Below, piece by piece: positions 34,741-43,926 of a stretch of DNA of 64,000 nt. The notes beneath the pieces were generated by a model that saw only the letters and a program-made list of their open reading frames with translations, searched no databases and had not been told where the DNA came from. Numbering within the stretch: position 1 is the stretch's first letter; the number at the start of each line of letters is the position of its first letter. Source of the stretch: an uncultured Bacteroidales bacterium (lineage in GTDB: Bacteria > Bacteroidota > Bacteroidia > Bacteroidales > Paludibacteraceae); contig CADBYS010000007.1 in the NCBI GenBank assembly GCA_902798965.1, forward strand, positions 28,270-92,269, read 5' to 3'. The position numbers and the translations under genes are program-made.

Positions 34741-35716
34741 ATTCATTGATCATCGTGACATCCATATGCGGATATGCAAAGGTGAATCCTTGCGGCGGGA
34801 GCTCGGTGTAGAAACGTTCCTGCAGGTCGAAGAATACGCCCCAGTAATCCGAGCCTTTCACCCAGCAACGTGCCACAAAGGTAATGTCGTTCTCGTTGAG
34901 CGACTTGAGTGCCACGAACGGTGCAGGGATTGCCGCCATACGGTAGCCAACTGTGGAGAGTTGGAACTTACTGATGTTCAGATCCTTGTACAGCTTATCC
35001 ATATCCGTATCGGCAGGCAGCACGCGCTGGTCGGAGTTCATGATGTTGAGGATAGCCTGCTTGCAAGCCGCAGCATCCACGCCATACGAGACGCTCACGA
35101 GCCACTCCACCCTACGCAGCGGTCGACCGCTGATATTGTTGATCGTTCCGTTGGCCAGGGCACCGTTAGGCAGGATGATGACGCGGTTGTCGGGCGAGAG
35201 GATCTTGGTGACGGTGATGTTCACCTCGATCACTGTTCCGCTCTGCCCCTCTGCCTCGATGAAGTCACCCGCCTTGAAGGGTTTGAACGCCAAGAGCATC
35301 AGTCCTCCGGCGAAGTTCTGCACCGTGCCGGACAGAGCCATACCTATGGCCATTCCTCCGGCAGCCAGAATGGCAGCCAGCGAGGTGGTATTTACGCCTA
35401 AGGTGCTGACTGTTACGATGATAAGCAGCACAGTAAGCGTGATAGAGACAAACGAGGTAATGAACGATGCCAAGGTAGGTTCAACCTTCTTGCGGACGAA
35501 GCCTTTCGCCAAGCCTTTCTTGAGCAGGCTGATAAGCCATATGCCCACGATATAGATAAGCAAGGCAGCTACGACCTTGAGGCCGAACTGCGTCACCTTG
35601 TCCACAAAGATCTGCCAGAACCCCTCGGGGTCAGCCTTGGCAAACTCGATCATCTGTCTGGCACCCTGACGGACACTATCCGCAGGGATGATAGGGATAT
35701 CTTGTAAGAATAACAT
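34739..35716 (-). CDS. MscS-family mechanosensitive channel
   Basis: A 325-residue inner-membrane channel that would release solutes under hypo-osmotic stress. Membrane helices lie at about 40-65, 85-110 and 115-140. The third is the Gly/Ala-rich pore helix typical of MscS (AILAAGGMAIGMALSGTVQNFAGG). The soluble beta and alpha-beta domains follow (FKAGDFIEAEGQSGTVIEVNI, VIILPNGALANGTINN). The stop codon overlaps the composite repeat. Confidence 0.93.
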   Translation of the reverse strand: MLFLQDIPIIPADSVRQGARQMIEFAKADPEGFWQIFVDKVTQFGLKVVAALLIYIVGIWLISLLKKGLAKGFVRKKVEPTLASFITSFVSITLTVLLIIVTVSTLGVNTTSLAAILAAGGMAIGMALSGTVQNFAGGLMLLAFKPFKAGDFIEAEGQSGTVIEVNITVTKILSPDNRVIILPNGALANGTINNISGRPLRRVEWLVSVSYGVDAAACKQAILNIMNSDQRVLPADTDMDKLYKDLNISKFQLSTVGYRMAAIPAPFVALKSLNENDITFVARCWVKGSDYWGVFFDLQERFYTELPPQGFTFAYPHMDVTMINE

Positions 35717-35718
35717 AA

Positions 35719-35765
35719 TAATGTACGATTTATGAATGTACGATGTACGATTTATTTACGATTTA
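35719..35765. repeat. ATGTACGATTTA short repeats
   Basis: Near-copies of ATGTACG and ATTTACG/ATTTATG words fill the gap between the DUF4293 and MscS-like genes. Confidence 0.6.
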
Positions 35766-36245
35766 GCGCAAGCGGTCAGCGGCGCGGACAAGCGCCTCAT
35801 CCTTGAGGATAGCACGCGTAGCCATGAGCGTGAGTACCATACAAATCAGCGGGAACGAAGCCCACGGGGTGATATACCACTCCACTTCGGCAACCATCTT
35901 TACCAGCCATACATAGATAGCTACGACTCCGTAATAGCCTATGCAAAGCATCACGGTGAAGATGTTCAGGCGAGCTTGCAGGATGCGCTTGTTGAAGAGG
36001 AAGATATCCACCAGTGCCAGCAGCGGGATAAGTGCTGAAGTTACAAGCAAGCCCCATAAGCCCTGCACATCAGGAACAAGTGCATCGGCGCCTACAGGCA
36101 TCAGTTCCTGAAAGCCAATCGGCCGCAACTGCCATGTGTGAAGCATATCGGCTGCGGGTACAAACTCCACAACGGGCAGCCAAATCATGGCTATGCCCAA
36201 GGCCACTACAGCCAACAGATACAATGTTTGAATTCGTTGAATCAT
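35763..36245 (-). CDS. DUF4293 membrane protein
   Basis: A 160-residue protein with four membrane helices (7-25, 65-85, 95-115, 125-145) and the N-terminal MIQRIQTLYLLAVVAL that is typical of DUF4293. Function is unknown. A short-repeat spacer separates it from the DUF4249 gene upstream. Confidence 0.85.
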   Translation of the reverse strand: MIQRIQTLYLLAVVALGIAMIWLPVVEFVPAADMLHTWQLRPIGFQELMPVGADALVPDVQGLWGLLVTSALIPLLALVDIFLFNKRILQARLNIFTVMLCIGYYGVVAIYVWLVKMVAEVEWYITPWASFPLICMVLTLMATRAILKDEALVRAADRLR

Positions 36246-36248
36246 AAA

Positions 36249-36308
36249 AGTATTTACAATTTAATTATTTACAATTTACTATTTAATTATTTACTATTTA
36301 GTCATTTA
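36249..36308. repeat. ATTTACA/ATTTAAT heptamer-like run
   Basis: About eight A+T-rich 7- to 8-mers (ATTTACA, ATTTAAT, ATTTACT) between DUF4249 and DUF4293 genes. It is part of the same class of short tandem spacers. Confidence 0.7.
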
Positions 36309-37408
36309 ATACTATATTCGATGTGCTGCTCGGTAGTATTGACGAGCGAGAAGCAACCAAAGGGTTGGATGTTTTGCTTGTTGCTGCCGCTAAGATTGCC
36401 GTACACCTGATAGCTCTCGGCATTGCCGAGCACATCGAAATTCTCGGATATCATGTAGAACAGTTCCTCCATATTGATATCGAAATAGTCGTCGGCAGGG
36501 TTGCTCGACTGCCGGCGCTCGGATATCAGTTCATTGACATACATCGACCGCCCCAGAGCAGCATACATCGTGGATTTGTACATATAATCCTCCCGTGTGC
36601 GCGCGAGCATATACGCGTTAATATGTATGGTATCAGCGGTATCGTCATAGATATCGGCCATATACCCCATTCCGGGATAGAGCACCAGAGCTATATCTCT
36701 ATCGGTCAGCGCGGGCTGCATATGCAGCTGATAGCCGGCATAGTATCCGGAAGGAGTCTGATAATTGTCGTAATAGGCAAAGGCCTCATCGCGCGAGTAA
36801 GCAAACATGCTCATTCCTTCCTCGTCGTATTCGTCGGTCATGATGGCCGATTGAATGGTCAGCACATCATTCATATCGCCCGTATATGCCGGCACGTGCA
36901 TATGGCACCACAGTTCGCCGTACTCAGAAACGGAATCGATGCTGAGGGTGAAGGGCTGCTTAACCGGGCAGACCTGCACGGCATCCGCCGTGCCGTACGT
37001 AGGATGCTCTACATGCAGACGGACGGTATCCTTGGCAGCAAATGCCAATGGAGTCATATAGCCTCCCTCGAGTATGCGCAGATATACATTGCCCGTGCCA
37101 TCCATGGTCATGATGGTGTCGCTGCCCGGCGTATAGACGGCCGGTACGGCAGGCAGACTGTTGACCTGCACGCTCACCTTGGCATCCTTCAGAACAGGCA
37201 ACACATAATCCTCGTCGCTGAGGAAGAACATGGAGTGCAGCACATCCACGCGGAACAGGTCGTCGGAAGACTCGGGCGGCAACTCACGACTGACGACACA
37301 CAAGCGCATATCCGCTTCCTTCCCCTTGTAATCCACCGTGGAATAGAAGAAGTCGCACCCCTGAAGGAGCAACGCCAACATGAATACTATGTACAGTTCT
37401 CTTCTCAT
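36302..37408 (-). CDS. DUF4249 lipoprotein
   Basis: A 368-residue predicted lipoprotein (signal peptide with LLLQGC, Cys14) of the DUF4249 family. These are surface or periplasmic partners commonly encoded next to a TonB receptor, as here. Motifs such as DAKVSVQVNSLPAV, ILEGGYMTPLAFAAKDTVRLHVEHP and MSMFAYSRDEAFAYYDNYQT fit an all-beta exported protein. It starts 22 nt after the receptor stop and is probably co-expressed with it. Confidence 0.88.
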   Translation of the reverse strand: MRRELYIVFMLALLLQGCDFFYSTVDYKGKEADMRLCVVSRELPPESSDDLFRVDVLHSMFFLSDEDYVLPVLKDAKVSVQVNSLPAVPAVYTPGSDTIMTMDGTGNVYLRILEGGYMTPLAFAAKDTVRLHVEHPTYGTADAVQVCPVKQPFTLSIDSVSEYGELWCHMHVPAYTGDMNDVLTIQSAIMTDEYDEEGMSMFAYSRDEAFAYYDNYQTPSGYYAGYQLHMQPALTDRDIALVLYPGMGYMADIYDDTADTIHINAYMLARTREDYMYKSTMYAALGRSMYVNELISERRQSSNPADDYFDINMEELFYMISENFDVLGNAESYQVYGNLSGSNKQNIQPFGCFSLVNTTEQHIEYSIK

Positions 37409-37429
37409 TAACCGTTTAACAATTTACCC

Positions 37430-39700
37430 CTAAAACCTGAACGCATAACTAACCGTGGGCAATATAGGGAATATGGATATCTGCTTGAGTTGGTTGCCCA
37501 CCACCAGCATCAAGTAGGGATTCTTGTGGCAATAGGTGTTGTACACCGACACGCTGACCAGATGTTCGGCATCCTTGAGCCATCCGCCTTTCGATAGCGA
37601 TGCATCCCCACTCTTCTTGTGCGGTATATGCCAGTTGAAAGCGAGGTCGAGGCGGTGGTAATCAGGCATCACGAAGTTGTTGCGCTCGGAGATGTAATCC
37701 ACCCAACACATCTCGTTGGTGTCGTAATAGCGCTGCATGGCGAGCGTAGCGCGATTGCCTGTGCCATATACGAACGTGCCTGCCAGCTCGAACCGGGGCG
37801 TGATGCGGTATTGCAGCGTGATGCTCAGGTCGTGCTCGCGGTCGTACTTGGCGTGGTAGGGTTTGCCGTTGTTGATGACCATCCCCGGGCGATCGAACCG
37901 GCGCATGGTGCGACTCCAGGTATAACCTATCCATCCTGTAACAGGTCCGAACTTGCGTTGCAAGAGCAGCTCCACGCCATAACTCCAGCCATCGCCCACT
38001 GCCACCTTTTCTTCCCAACCGGACGACAAGCCGAAGAACGATGCGCCTTCCTTGTACTCCACAAGGTTCTTCGAGCGCTTGTAGTAACCCTCGACCGACA
38101 ATTCGACCTGGTCGAGGATGTTGTAACTCAATCCGGCAGCCACCTGCATGGAGCGCATAGGCGGTATATCCTTCGTAACGGGCACCCACAGATCGGTAGG
38201 CGACGATATACTGGTACTCGAGAGCAGGTGCACATACTGCGACATGTAGGAGTACGAGGCCTTGAACGCCACATCCTTATGCAACATGAACCGCAAGCCG
38301 ACACGCGGCTCGATGGATGGATAGGTCTTGCCATCGATATGGTACAATGCAGTCCGCAGACCGTAGTTCATCGTGAACCAGCGCACGGGGGTATATGTAT
38401 CCTCGGCATACAGATACGCCTCGTGGCCAAAGATCGTTCCTTGCGTGTAGGTCGTATCGTAATTGAGGTTCATCGGTCCGAGTTCGGCAATCATCAAGTT
38501 ACCTATCTGCGGACGGAACGTGTGGAGTTCGTATCCTGCTCCGAAATGTACGGAATGTTCGTCGCGCTCGTAGAGGAAATCCGTTCGTGCCACGCCGTCC
38601 ATCAATCGACTCCGGTAATCGAGCGACTGATTGAACGTGGTGGTAGTAGCCGGTTTGCCCGGTTCGGACTCAGTCATCACGGCGTCCATCTGTTCGCTCA
38701 AGTTATAGCCGAACTTGAGGAAATGCGCATGTACTTGCATGGTGAGGTCGGAGCGCAAGCGATGGTCGTATTGCACCTTTGCCATCAAGTTTCCCGATGC
38801 CCAACGCAGCCCTAACTTGGCCTTTTCCTTGGTGCGCGTTCCGTCGTAGTAGGAGTTATACTCTTCCTCGCGGTTGTAGCGGATATAAATCACATCATCG
38901 CCCATGTAGAACGAAGCCGAGAGCCGGTCGTTGTTGCGGAAGCGGTGTTGGAGCTTGGCATTCACATCGTAGAAGTAATACCCTCCGATAGCACTACCAT
39001 CCATCTGCCTGGCCGATACCAGCGCCATGAGCGGTGCCATAAGCACATCGTAGTACGTTCGTCGCGCAGCAATGGCAAAGGTCGTAGCCGCCTGAAACGT
39101 ATCTTTCTGTTGGGATAGTTTGCGTTCGCGCAACTGTTCGCCCGTGAAGATAGGTCCTTGAGCATGAATCTTGGCAGAGATAAGCCCTACGCTCACTCCT
39201 CCGTGCCACATGGTCGGGTCACCCGCCGTCTGCTCCACATCAATCACCGAACTGAGTCGCGAGCCGTAACGCGCAGGAAAATTACCCTTGTAGAGCGTGA
39301 CGTTCTTGAGTATATCGGCATTGAACACCGAGAACATCCCCATGGCGTGGCTGACGTTATAGAGCGGCACTCCATCCAGAAGGATAAGATTCTCGTCCGC
39401 TCCACCACCGCGTACGTACACGCCTGTCTGCCCCTCGGATGCCGACTGCACTCCCGGCAAGAGCTGGATAGCCTTCAGCACATCCGCCTCGCCACCCAAA
39501 GCGGGGATAGTCTGCAGTTGCAGCAGGGGAATCTCCACGGCTGACATCTGCGGCGACTCGGGACCGGAGATCGATTGCCTACCCGTTACTTCGATCTCAT
39601 CCACACGAAAATTGACCGTATCCCCCGTGGTGGAAGTACGGGTGACCTGCGCGGAAACAATAGCAGGGACGAGCAATATCAGCAGCCAATGCTTACGCAA
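37430..39700 (-). CDS. TonB-dependent receptor (DUF4249 partner)
   Basis: A 756-residue outer-membrane receptor. The signal peptide ends near IVSAQ. The plug domain shows VDEIEVTGRQ, LKAIQLLPGVQSASEGQTGVYVRGG, NLILLDGVPLYNVSHAMG and ARYGSRLSSVIDV. The barrel ends with the terminal motif PTVSYAFRF. No N-terminal carboxypeptidase-like domain is present. Pairing with DUF4249 is a recurrent Bacteroidota arrangement whose ligand is unknown. The start overlaps the acyltransferase stop by 8 nt. Confidence 0.94.
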   Translation of the reverse strand: MRKHWLLILLVPAIVSAQVTRTSTTGDTVNFRVDEIEVTGRQSISGPESPQMSAVEIPLLQLQTIPALGGEADVLKAIQLLPGVQSASEGQTGVYVRGGGADENLILLDGVPLYNVSHAMGMFSVFNADILKNVTLYKGNFPARYGSRLSSVIDVEQTAGDPTMWHGGVSVGLISAKIHAQGPIFTGEQLRERKLSQQKDTFQAATTFAIAARRTYYDVLMAPLMALVSARQMDGSAIGGYYFYDVNAKLQHRFRNNDRLSASFYMGDDVIYIRYNREEEYNSYYDGTRTKEKAKLGLRWASGNLMAKVQYDHRLRSDLTMQVHAHFLKFGYNLSEQMDAVMTESEPGKPATTTTFNQSLDYRSRLMDGVARTDFLYERDEHSVHFGAGYELHTFRPQIGNLMIAELGPMNLNYDTTYTQGTIFGHEAYLYAEDTYTPVRWFTMNYGLRTALYHIDGKTYPSIEPRVGLRFMLHKDVAFKASYSYMSQYVHLLSSTSISSPTDLWVPVTKDIPPMRSMQVAAGLSYNILDQVELSVEGYYKRSKNLVEYKEGASFFGLSSGWEEKVAVGDGWSYGVELLLQRKFGPVTGWIGYTWSRTMRRFDRPGMVINNGKPYHAKYDREHDLSITLQYRITPRFELAGTFVYGTGNRATLAMQRYYDTNEMCWVDYISERNNFVMPDYHRLDLAFNWHIPHKKSGDASLSKGGWLKDAEHLVSVSVYNTYCHKNPYLMLVVGNQLKQISIFPILPTVSYAFRF

Positions 39701-40337
39701 GATAATCTACGCGATAGTAATCGGCAGGCGAATCGGGTTTTTCTTCTCCTTTGGGCACATGCTGGCAAATGACCTTCACGACGCCATCCTTGAGCAGGTA
39801 CTTCTCGCCCGTGGCAGGACATATAGCCCGACCATCGGCATCGAAGGTCAGCTTCTCGCCATGACGACTCACCCAGCCTATGCGTCGTGCGGGGTTACCA
39901 ACCATCAGCGCAAAGTCCGGCACGTCTTTCGTTACCACGCTGCCTGCACCTATCAGGCAATATGCACCGAGCGTATGACCGCAGACGATTGTAGCGTTAG
40001 CGCCCACCGAGCAACCGCGCTTGAGCAGCGTCGGCTTGTACTCATCCTTGCGCGACACGGCCGCACGGGGGTTGATCACATTGGTGAACACCATACTCGG
40101 ACCAAGGAACACGTCGGCTTCGCAACGTACGCCGGTATATACACTGACGTTGTTCTGGATCTTGCAGTTCTCGCCCAGCACAACATCCGGCGAGATAACC
40201 ACGTTCTGACCGATGTTACAGTTCTCACCGATCTTGCAGCCCGACATGATATGACTGAAATGCCAAATCTTAGTGCCTGCGCCAACCTGACAACCCTCAT
40301 CTACATAAGAGGATTCATGTACAAAAAATTCTGCCAT
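39693..40337 (-). CDS. WbpD-like sugar N-acetyltransferase
   Basis: A 214-residue left-handed beta-helix acyltransferase with hexapeptide repeats (GCQVGAGTKIWHFSHI, IGENCNIGQNVVISP, LGENCKIQNNVSVY, GANATIVCG, IGAGSVVTKDV). It is closest to the UDP-2,3-diamino-uronate N-acetyltransferases used in surface polysaccharide synthesis (WbpD/WlbB type). The catalytic His could be in KIWHFSH. The C-terminal 50 residues contain CPATGEKYLL. No other polysaccharide genes are near. Confidence 0.85.
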   Translation of the reverse strand: MAEFFVHESSYVDEGCQVGAGTKIWHFSHIMSGCKIGENCNIGQNVVISPDVVLGENCKIQNNVSVYTGVRCEADVFLGPSMVFTNVINPRAAVSRKDEYKPTLLKRGCSVGANATIVCGHTLGAYCLIGAGSVVTKDVPDFALMVGNPARRIGWVSRHGEKLTFDADGRAICPATGEKYLLKDGVVKVICQHVPKGEEKPDSPADYYRVDYLA

Positions 40338-40360
40338 ATGATTATATCCATTTTTACGAG

Positions 40361-41800
40361 TTAGAAGAAGGCCTTGAATATATCGTTGCCGTTGGCAAAG
40401 ACGAGCAAGGCTATCAAGATCCAGAAGCCTACATTATTGATCTTCTCGAGCCACTTGTCGGGTATGCGCTTGCCGGTGATCATCTCAATGAGCAACAGCA
40501 ACACATAGCCGCCATCCAGCGCAGGGATAGGCAGGAAGTTCATGAATGCGAGGATAAGCGACAGGAAAGCCGTCATGTGCCAGAACGAATACCAATTCCA
40601 CAGTTTGGGGAACATGTTGCCAATAGCCCCGAATCCTCCGAGGGACTCTGCGCCTTCCTTGGAGAACACGAGCCGGAACTGATGTACATACATCGCCAGC
40701 AGATCCCAACCGTACCGGATGCCTGCGGGTATGGATTCCCAGAAACCGTAATCCTTGTGTTCGGGTTCGTAGAAGGCAAACACAGGCTTCATGATGACAC
40801 CCATCTTCGCATGATCGCCTATGAACAGCCGCGCCTCACCATACTCACCTTGGCGGAAGAATCCAACGGTAATACTATCGCAGGGGTGTTCAGCCAGGGC
40901 ATTCTGCACCATGACAGTACATGGTGTTGCCTCGCCGTTGATACTTACGACACTATCACCGCGCTCCATGCCACCGAAGTACGCAGCATGGTTGGGGAGC
41001 ACGGAATCCACCACGAACGGCATAAAATAACTGATGAGTACGTACGGACGTTTCTGATACGTATCGTCCATATGTGCCTTGGCACGTTCCTTGCGGTCAT
41101 GCTCGTTGTTGAGAGCCAAGTAACGGTTGCCCAGATCTTCGGACATAGTGAGTTGTACTGTCTCTGTGCCGCGCTGAACAACTACGTTGCGCTTGCCCTC
41201 GATGATGATGGCTTCCACGATATCCGAAAGCATCTCAGGCTCTTTGCCATCGATACTGATGATCTTGTCTTGCTGCTCAAATCCTTCGGCAACCAGAATA
41301 GGCGAGTAGTACAACCCGCTATCGATGTTGCGCAGAGGCAATGAGGTATCGCCCCAATGGAAAAGCATCATGCTGAAGATAACCAGGGCGGCAATGAAGT
41401 TCACCATGATACCTCCGAGGATGATTAGCATGCGCTGCCAGGCTTTCTTGCTGCGATACTCCCAGGGTTGCGGTTCGCTGGCCAGATCGTCGGAGCCTTT
41501 GGTCTCGTCCACCATACCGGCTATGGAGCAGTACCCGCCAAAAGGTATCCATCCTATGCCCCACTCTGTTTGCTCGGGGTGTTTGTCCCACTCCTCGTCG
41601 TCGTTCTTGGCAAAGAGCTTGAAATGCCACTTGCCGTCGAACTTCTTCGCACGGAAGAGCGAGATCTTCCAGTTAAAAAACATGTAGAACTTCTCTACGC
41701 GCACCTTGAAAATGCGCGCAAAGGTGAAGTGCCCCAGTTCGTGTATCACTACCAGGAAACTTAATGCTACTATTAGTTGAATCCACTGTATGGCTGTCAT
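40361..41800 (-). CDS. rseP: RIP zinc metalloprotease (site-2 protease)
   Basis: A 479-residue intramembrane protease that cleaves membrane anti-sigma factors and remnant signal peptides. The zinc motif HELGHF lies in the first membrane helix (residues 20-25). PDZ-like domains (EGFEQQDKIISIDGKEPE, GGMERGDSVVSINGEATP) lie in the periplasmic part. The second active-site segment is NFLPIPALDGG. dxr follows the common dxr-rseP gene order. The gap to dxr is a heptamer run. Confidence 0.95.
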   Translation of the reverse strand: MTAIQWIQLIVALSFLVVIHELGHFTFARIFKVRVEKFYMFFNWKISLFRAKKFDGKWHFKLFAKNDDEEWDKHPEQTEWGIGWIPFGGYCSIAGMVDETKGSDDLASEPQPWEYRSKKAWQRMLIILGGIMVNFIAALVIFSMMLFHWGDTSLPLRNIDSGLYYSPILVAEGFEQQDKIISIDGKEPEMLSDIVEAIIIEGKRNVVVQRGTETVQLTMSEDLGNRYLALNNEHDRKERAKAHMDDTYQKRPYVLISYFMPFVVDSVLPNHAAYFGGMERGDSVVSINGEATPCTVMVQNALAEHPCDSITVGFFRQGEYGEARLFIGDHAKMGVIMKPVFAFYEPEHKDYGFWESIPAGIRYGWDLLAMYVHQFRLVFSKEGAESLGGFGAIGNMFPKLWNWYSFWHMTAFLSLILAFMNFLPIPALDGGYVLLLLIEMITGKRIPDKWLEKINNVGFWILIALLVFANGNDIFKAFF

Positions 41801-41810
41801 AATTTTTATT

Positions 41811-41842
41811 TTAGTCGAAAGTCAAAAGTCAAAAGTCGAAAG
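41811..41842. repeat. AAAGTCA/AAAGTCG heptamers between dxr and rseP
   Basis: Tandem GTCGAAA, GTCAAAA, GTCAAAA, GTCGAAA words fill most of the 47-nt gap. A nearly identical run is at 47439-47469. Confidence 0.85.
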
Positions 41843-41847
41843 CCTAA

Positions 41848-42996
41848 TCAGTTCGCTAATAACTTTTGCACATATAATCTTGTTTCTTTATCCGTTTTTA
41901 CGTAATCGTCGTAGGTGGGTTTGGCGATGAAGGGCATATCGGTCATCGCACGATGAATGAGTTCGGACATCTCGAGGAACTTGCATTTGTGCTCACGGAA
42001 CGCGAGGTTCACCACTTCGTTGGCGGCATTGAGCACGCAGGGCACCGTTCCGCCTCGGTTCGTAGCCTCGTATGCCAAGCCCAGGTTCGGGAATCGAGCC
42101 AAATCAGGCTTGTCAAAGGTCAGCGAGCCTATGGCTGCCAAATCGGCACGGGGGAAGTTACTCTTGATGCGTTCGGGGTACGTGAGTGCCAACTGTATCG
42201 GCACACGCATGTCCGGAGCGCCCAATTGCGCCTTGATCGCCCCATCCACGAACTGCACCGCCGAGTGAACGATTGATTGCGGATGCACAAGCACCTCTAT
42301 CTTCTCTACAGGAACCCCAAACAGCCACTTGGCTTCGATAACCTCAAAACCTTTGTTCATCATCGAGGCAGAGTCGATAGTGATCTTTGCGCCCATCGAC
42401 CAGTTCGGGTGTTTCAGCGCCTGCTCGGCTGTCACTTCCGCCATCTGCTCGAGCGTAAAGTTGCGGAAAGGCCCACCGGATGCCGTAAGCAGTATCTTCT
42501 CTATCTCAGCTTTCTCCCCTATCAGAGACTGGAAGATTGCCGAGTGTTCGCTATCCACAGGCAGAATAGGTGCATGATACTTAAGTGCCAGTTCGCAGAT
42601 CAGTTCGCCGGCAACCACCAGCGTCTCTTTGTTCGCCAGAGCGATAGTCTTGCCGGCTTTGATTGCCTCGATTGTCGGGCGCAAACCGGCATAACCGACC
42701 ATAGCCGCCACAACAATATCTATCGGCTGAAACGTCACCATTTCTGCAATAGCGTCTGCACCTGCCCACACCTTGCATGGCTCATCCTTCAGCGCCTCTT
42801 GCAACTGCGGATACAGACTCTCGTCGGCGATGCACACTACCTCGGGTTTGAATTCCCGTGCCTGCTCGATAAGCAGATCCACCGAACGGTGCGCGCATAT
42901 AGCATACACGCCGAACTTATCGGGATTATCGCGAACTATATCCAAGGTCTGCGTACCGATACTTCCCGTACTTCCTAATATGGCTAATTGTTTCAT
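41848..42996 (-). CDS. dxr: 1-deoxy-D-xylulose 5-phosphate reductoisomerase
   Basis: The committed step of the MEP isoprenoid pathway: DXP to MEP with NADPH. The 382-residue protein shows the Rossmann motif LGSTGSIGTQTLDIV, the metal-binding acidic segment LPVDSEHSAIFQ, TASGGPFR, the HPNWSMGAKITIDSASMMNKG substrate loop and the C-terminal helical domain. It is 1 base from overlapping the LytM-like gene start and stop, which suggests coupling. Confidence 0.97.
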   Translation of the reverse strand: MKQLAILGSTGSIGTQTLDIVRDNPDKFGVYAICAHRSVDLLIEQAREFKPEVVCIADESLYPQLQEALKDEPCKVWAGADAIAEMVTFQPIDIVVAAMVGYAGLRPTIEAIKAGKTIALANKETLVVAGELICELALKYHAPILPVDSEHSAIFQSLIGEKAEIEKILLTASGGPFRNFTLEQMAEVTAEQALKHPNWSMGAKITIDSASMMNKGFEVIEAKWLFGVPVEKIEVLVHPQSIVHSAVQFVDGAIKAQLGAPDMRVPIQLALTYPERIKSNFPRADLAAIGSLTFDKPDLARFPNLGLAYEATNRGGTVPCVLNAANEVVNLAFREHKCKFLEMSELIHRAMTDMPFIAKPTYDDYVKTDKETRLYVQKLLAN

Positions 42997-43826
42997 TAGA
43001 ATGCAATGATCTCTTCGGGGTTAATTTCTTGTCCTTGTTTCCAAAGTTCGAACGTGAACGGGGTGCCATCCTGTACGATGGCTATCGTCTGACCGGTCTG
43101 TACTGCGTCACCCACATGGCAGAGCACTCGTCCTACATTCCTGTAAACGGACAGATACGATTGATGCAGTACCATCACGGTGTTCGTCTCATTCTCCTCG
43201 CCATCCACATATACAATCGTGCCATCGAGCGTGGCGCAGATATTCTCCTTGTTCGGTGTCTGTATCTTCACGCCGTGTCGGCCTTCGTGCGGAGCATGAG
43301 GTTCAATCACCACGCCATGTGCGGGCGTAAAGAGCGAGAAAACGGGCGTGGTGATCGGTGCATCAAACAGTAGCAGGTTATCACGTTCGCGTGCCTCGTA
43401 CTCTGCAATGAATGCCTCTGTCACCTCGCTCTTGGCTTCGAGCAGTTGCTCCTGCATGATGATCTGCAGCGAGTCCAGGCTGACCACTGTATCCGTATGC
43501 ACCTCACCTGCCATCACGTCGCGTACCACACCGATGTATTGCGTCTGCAAGTCAAGTGTGTGCTGCAAACTGTCAATACGCATCGACTCCTCGATAATCT
43601 CTTGTCGGAGGCTTGCCGAATAGCCTGGAAGAATATTCCTGAACGGTGTATAGACGATAAGCAGCGACAGGATGCCAATTGTGAGCAGAAACATCAGGAA
43701 CAACACGGTGAACACGCCAAGTCCTGACACATGAATGTGCCAGAACTCGCGCAGCGTGTCATCGTCAATCAGCGTCAGTCGCCGCTTCTGCCGTATTCGC
43801 TTAAACCAACTTTCTTCTTTGTACAT
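42996..43826 (-). CDS. Degenerate LytM/M23-like membrane protein
   Basis: From the ATG at 43826 the protein has 276 residues: an N-terminal basic cytoplasmic tail, one membrane helix (about 40-65), a coiled coil (75-155) and a LytM-like domain (170-270). In place of the zinc ligands there is RHGVKIQTPN (Lys where Asp is expected) and VYRNVGRV (no His in the usual AHL position). So it is probably an inactive LytM protein of the EnvC/NlpD activator kind. A longer frame adds only repeat-encoded residues and is rejected. Confidence 0.85.
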   Translation of the reverse strand: MYKEESWFKRIRQKRRLTLIDDDTLREFWHIHVSGLGVFTVLFLMFLLTIGILSLLIVYTPFRNILPGYSASLRQEIIEESMRIDSLQHTLDLQTQYIGVVRDVMAGEVHTDTVVSLDSLQIIMQEQLLEAKSEVTEAFIAEYEARERDNLLLFDAPITTPVFSLFTPAHGVVIEPHAPHEGRHGVKIQTPNKENICATLDGTIVYVDGEENETNTVMVLHQSYLSVYRNVGRVLCHVGDAVQTGQTIAIVQDGTPFTFELWKQGQEINPEEIIAF

Positions 43827-43837
43827 AATTATTGTTA

Positions 43838-43926
43838 GTCGAAAGACCGTCCCTCGGGACTCAAAGACAAAAGACAAAAGCCTAATTACTCTTTGAGCGT
43901 TAGCGGTCTTTGAGCGTTAGCGGTCT
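43838..43926. repeat. Composite AGACCG element with a duplicated end
   Basis: The same composite as at 34667-34740, with GTCCC-TC-GGGAC (one T shorter in the loop), AAAGACA heptamers, and a TTTGAGCGTTAGCGGTC word present twice. It lies between the fumarase stop codon (TAGACCG on the minus strand) and the LytM-like gene. Confidence 0.85.

Noticed and set aside
43827-43877. N-terminal extension of the LytM-like protein
   Set aside because: It is the same repeat-encoded peptide. The ATG at 43826 gives a normal cytoplasmic tail and membrane helix.
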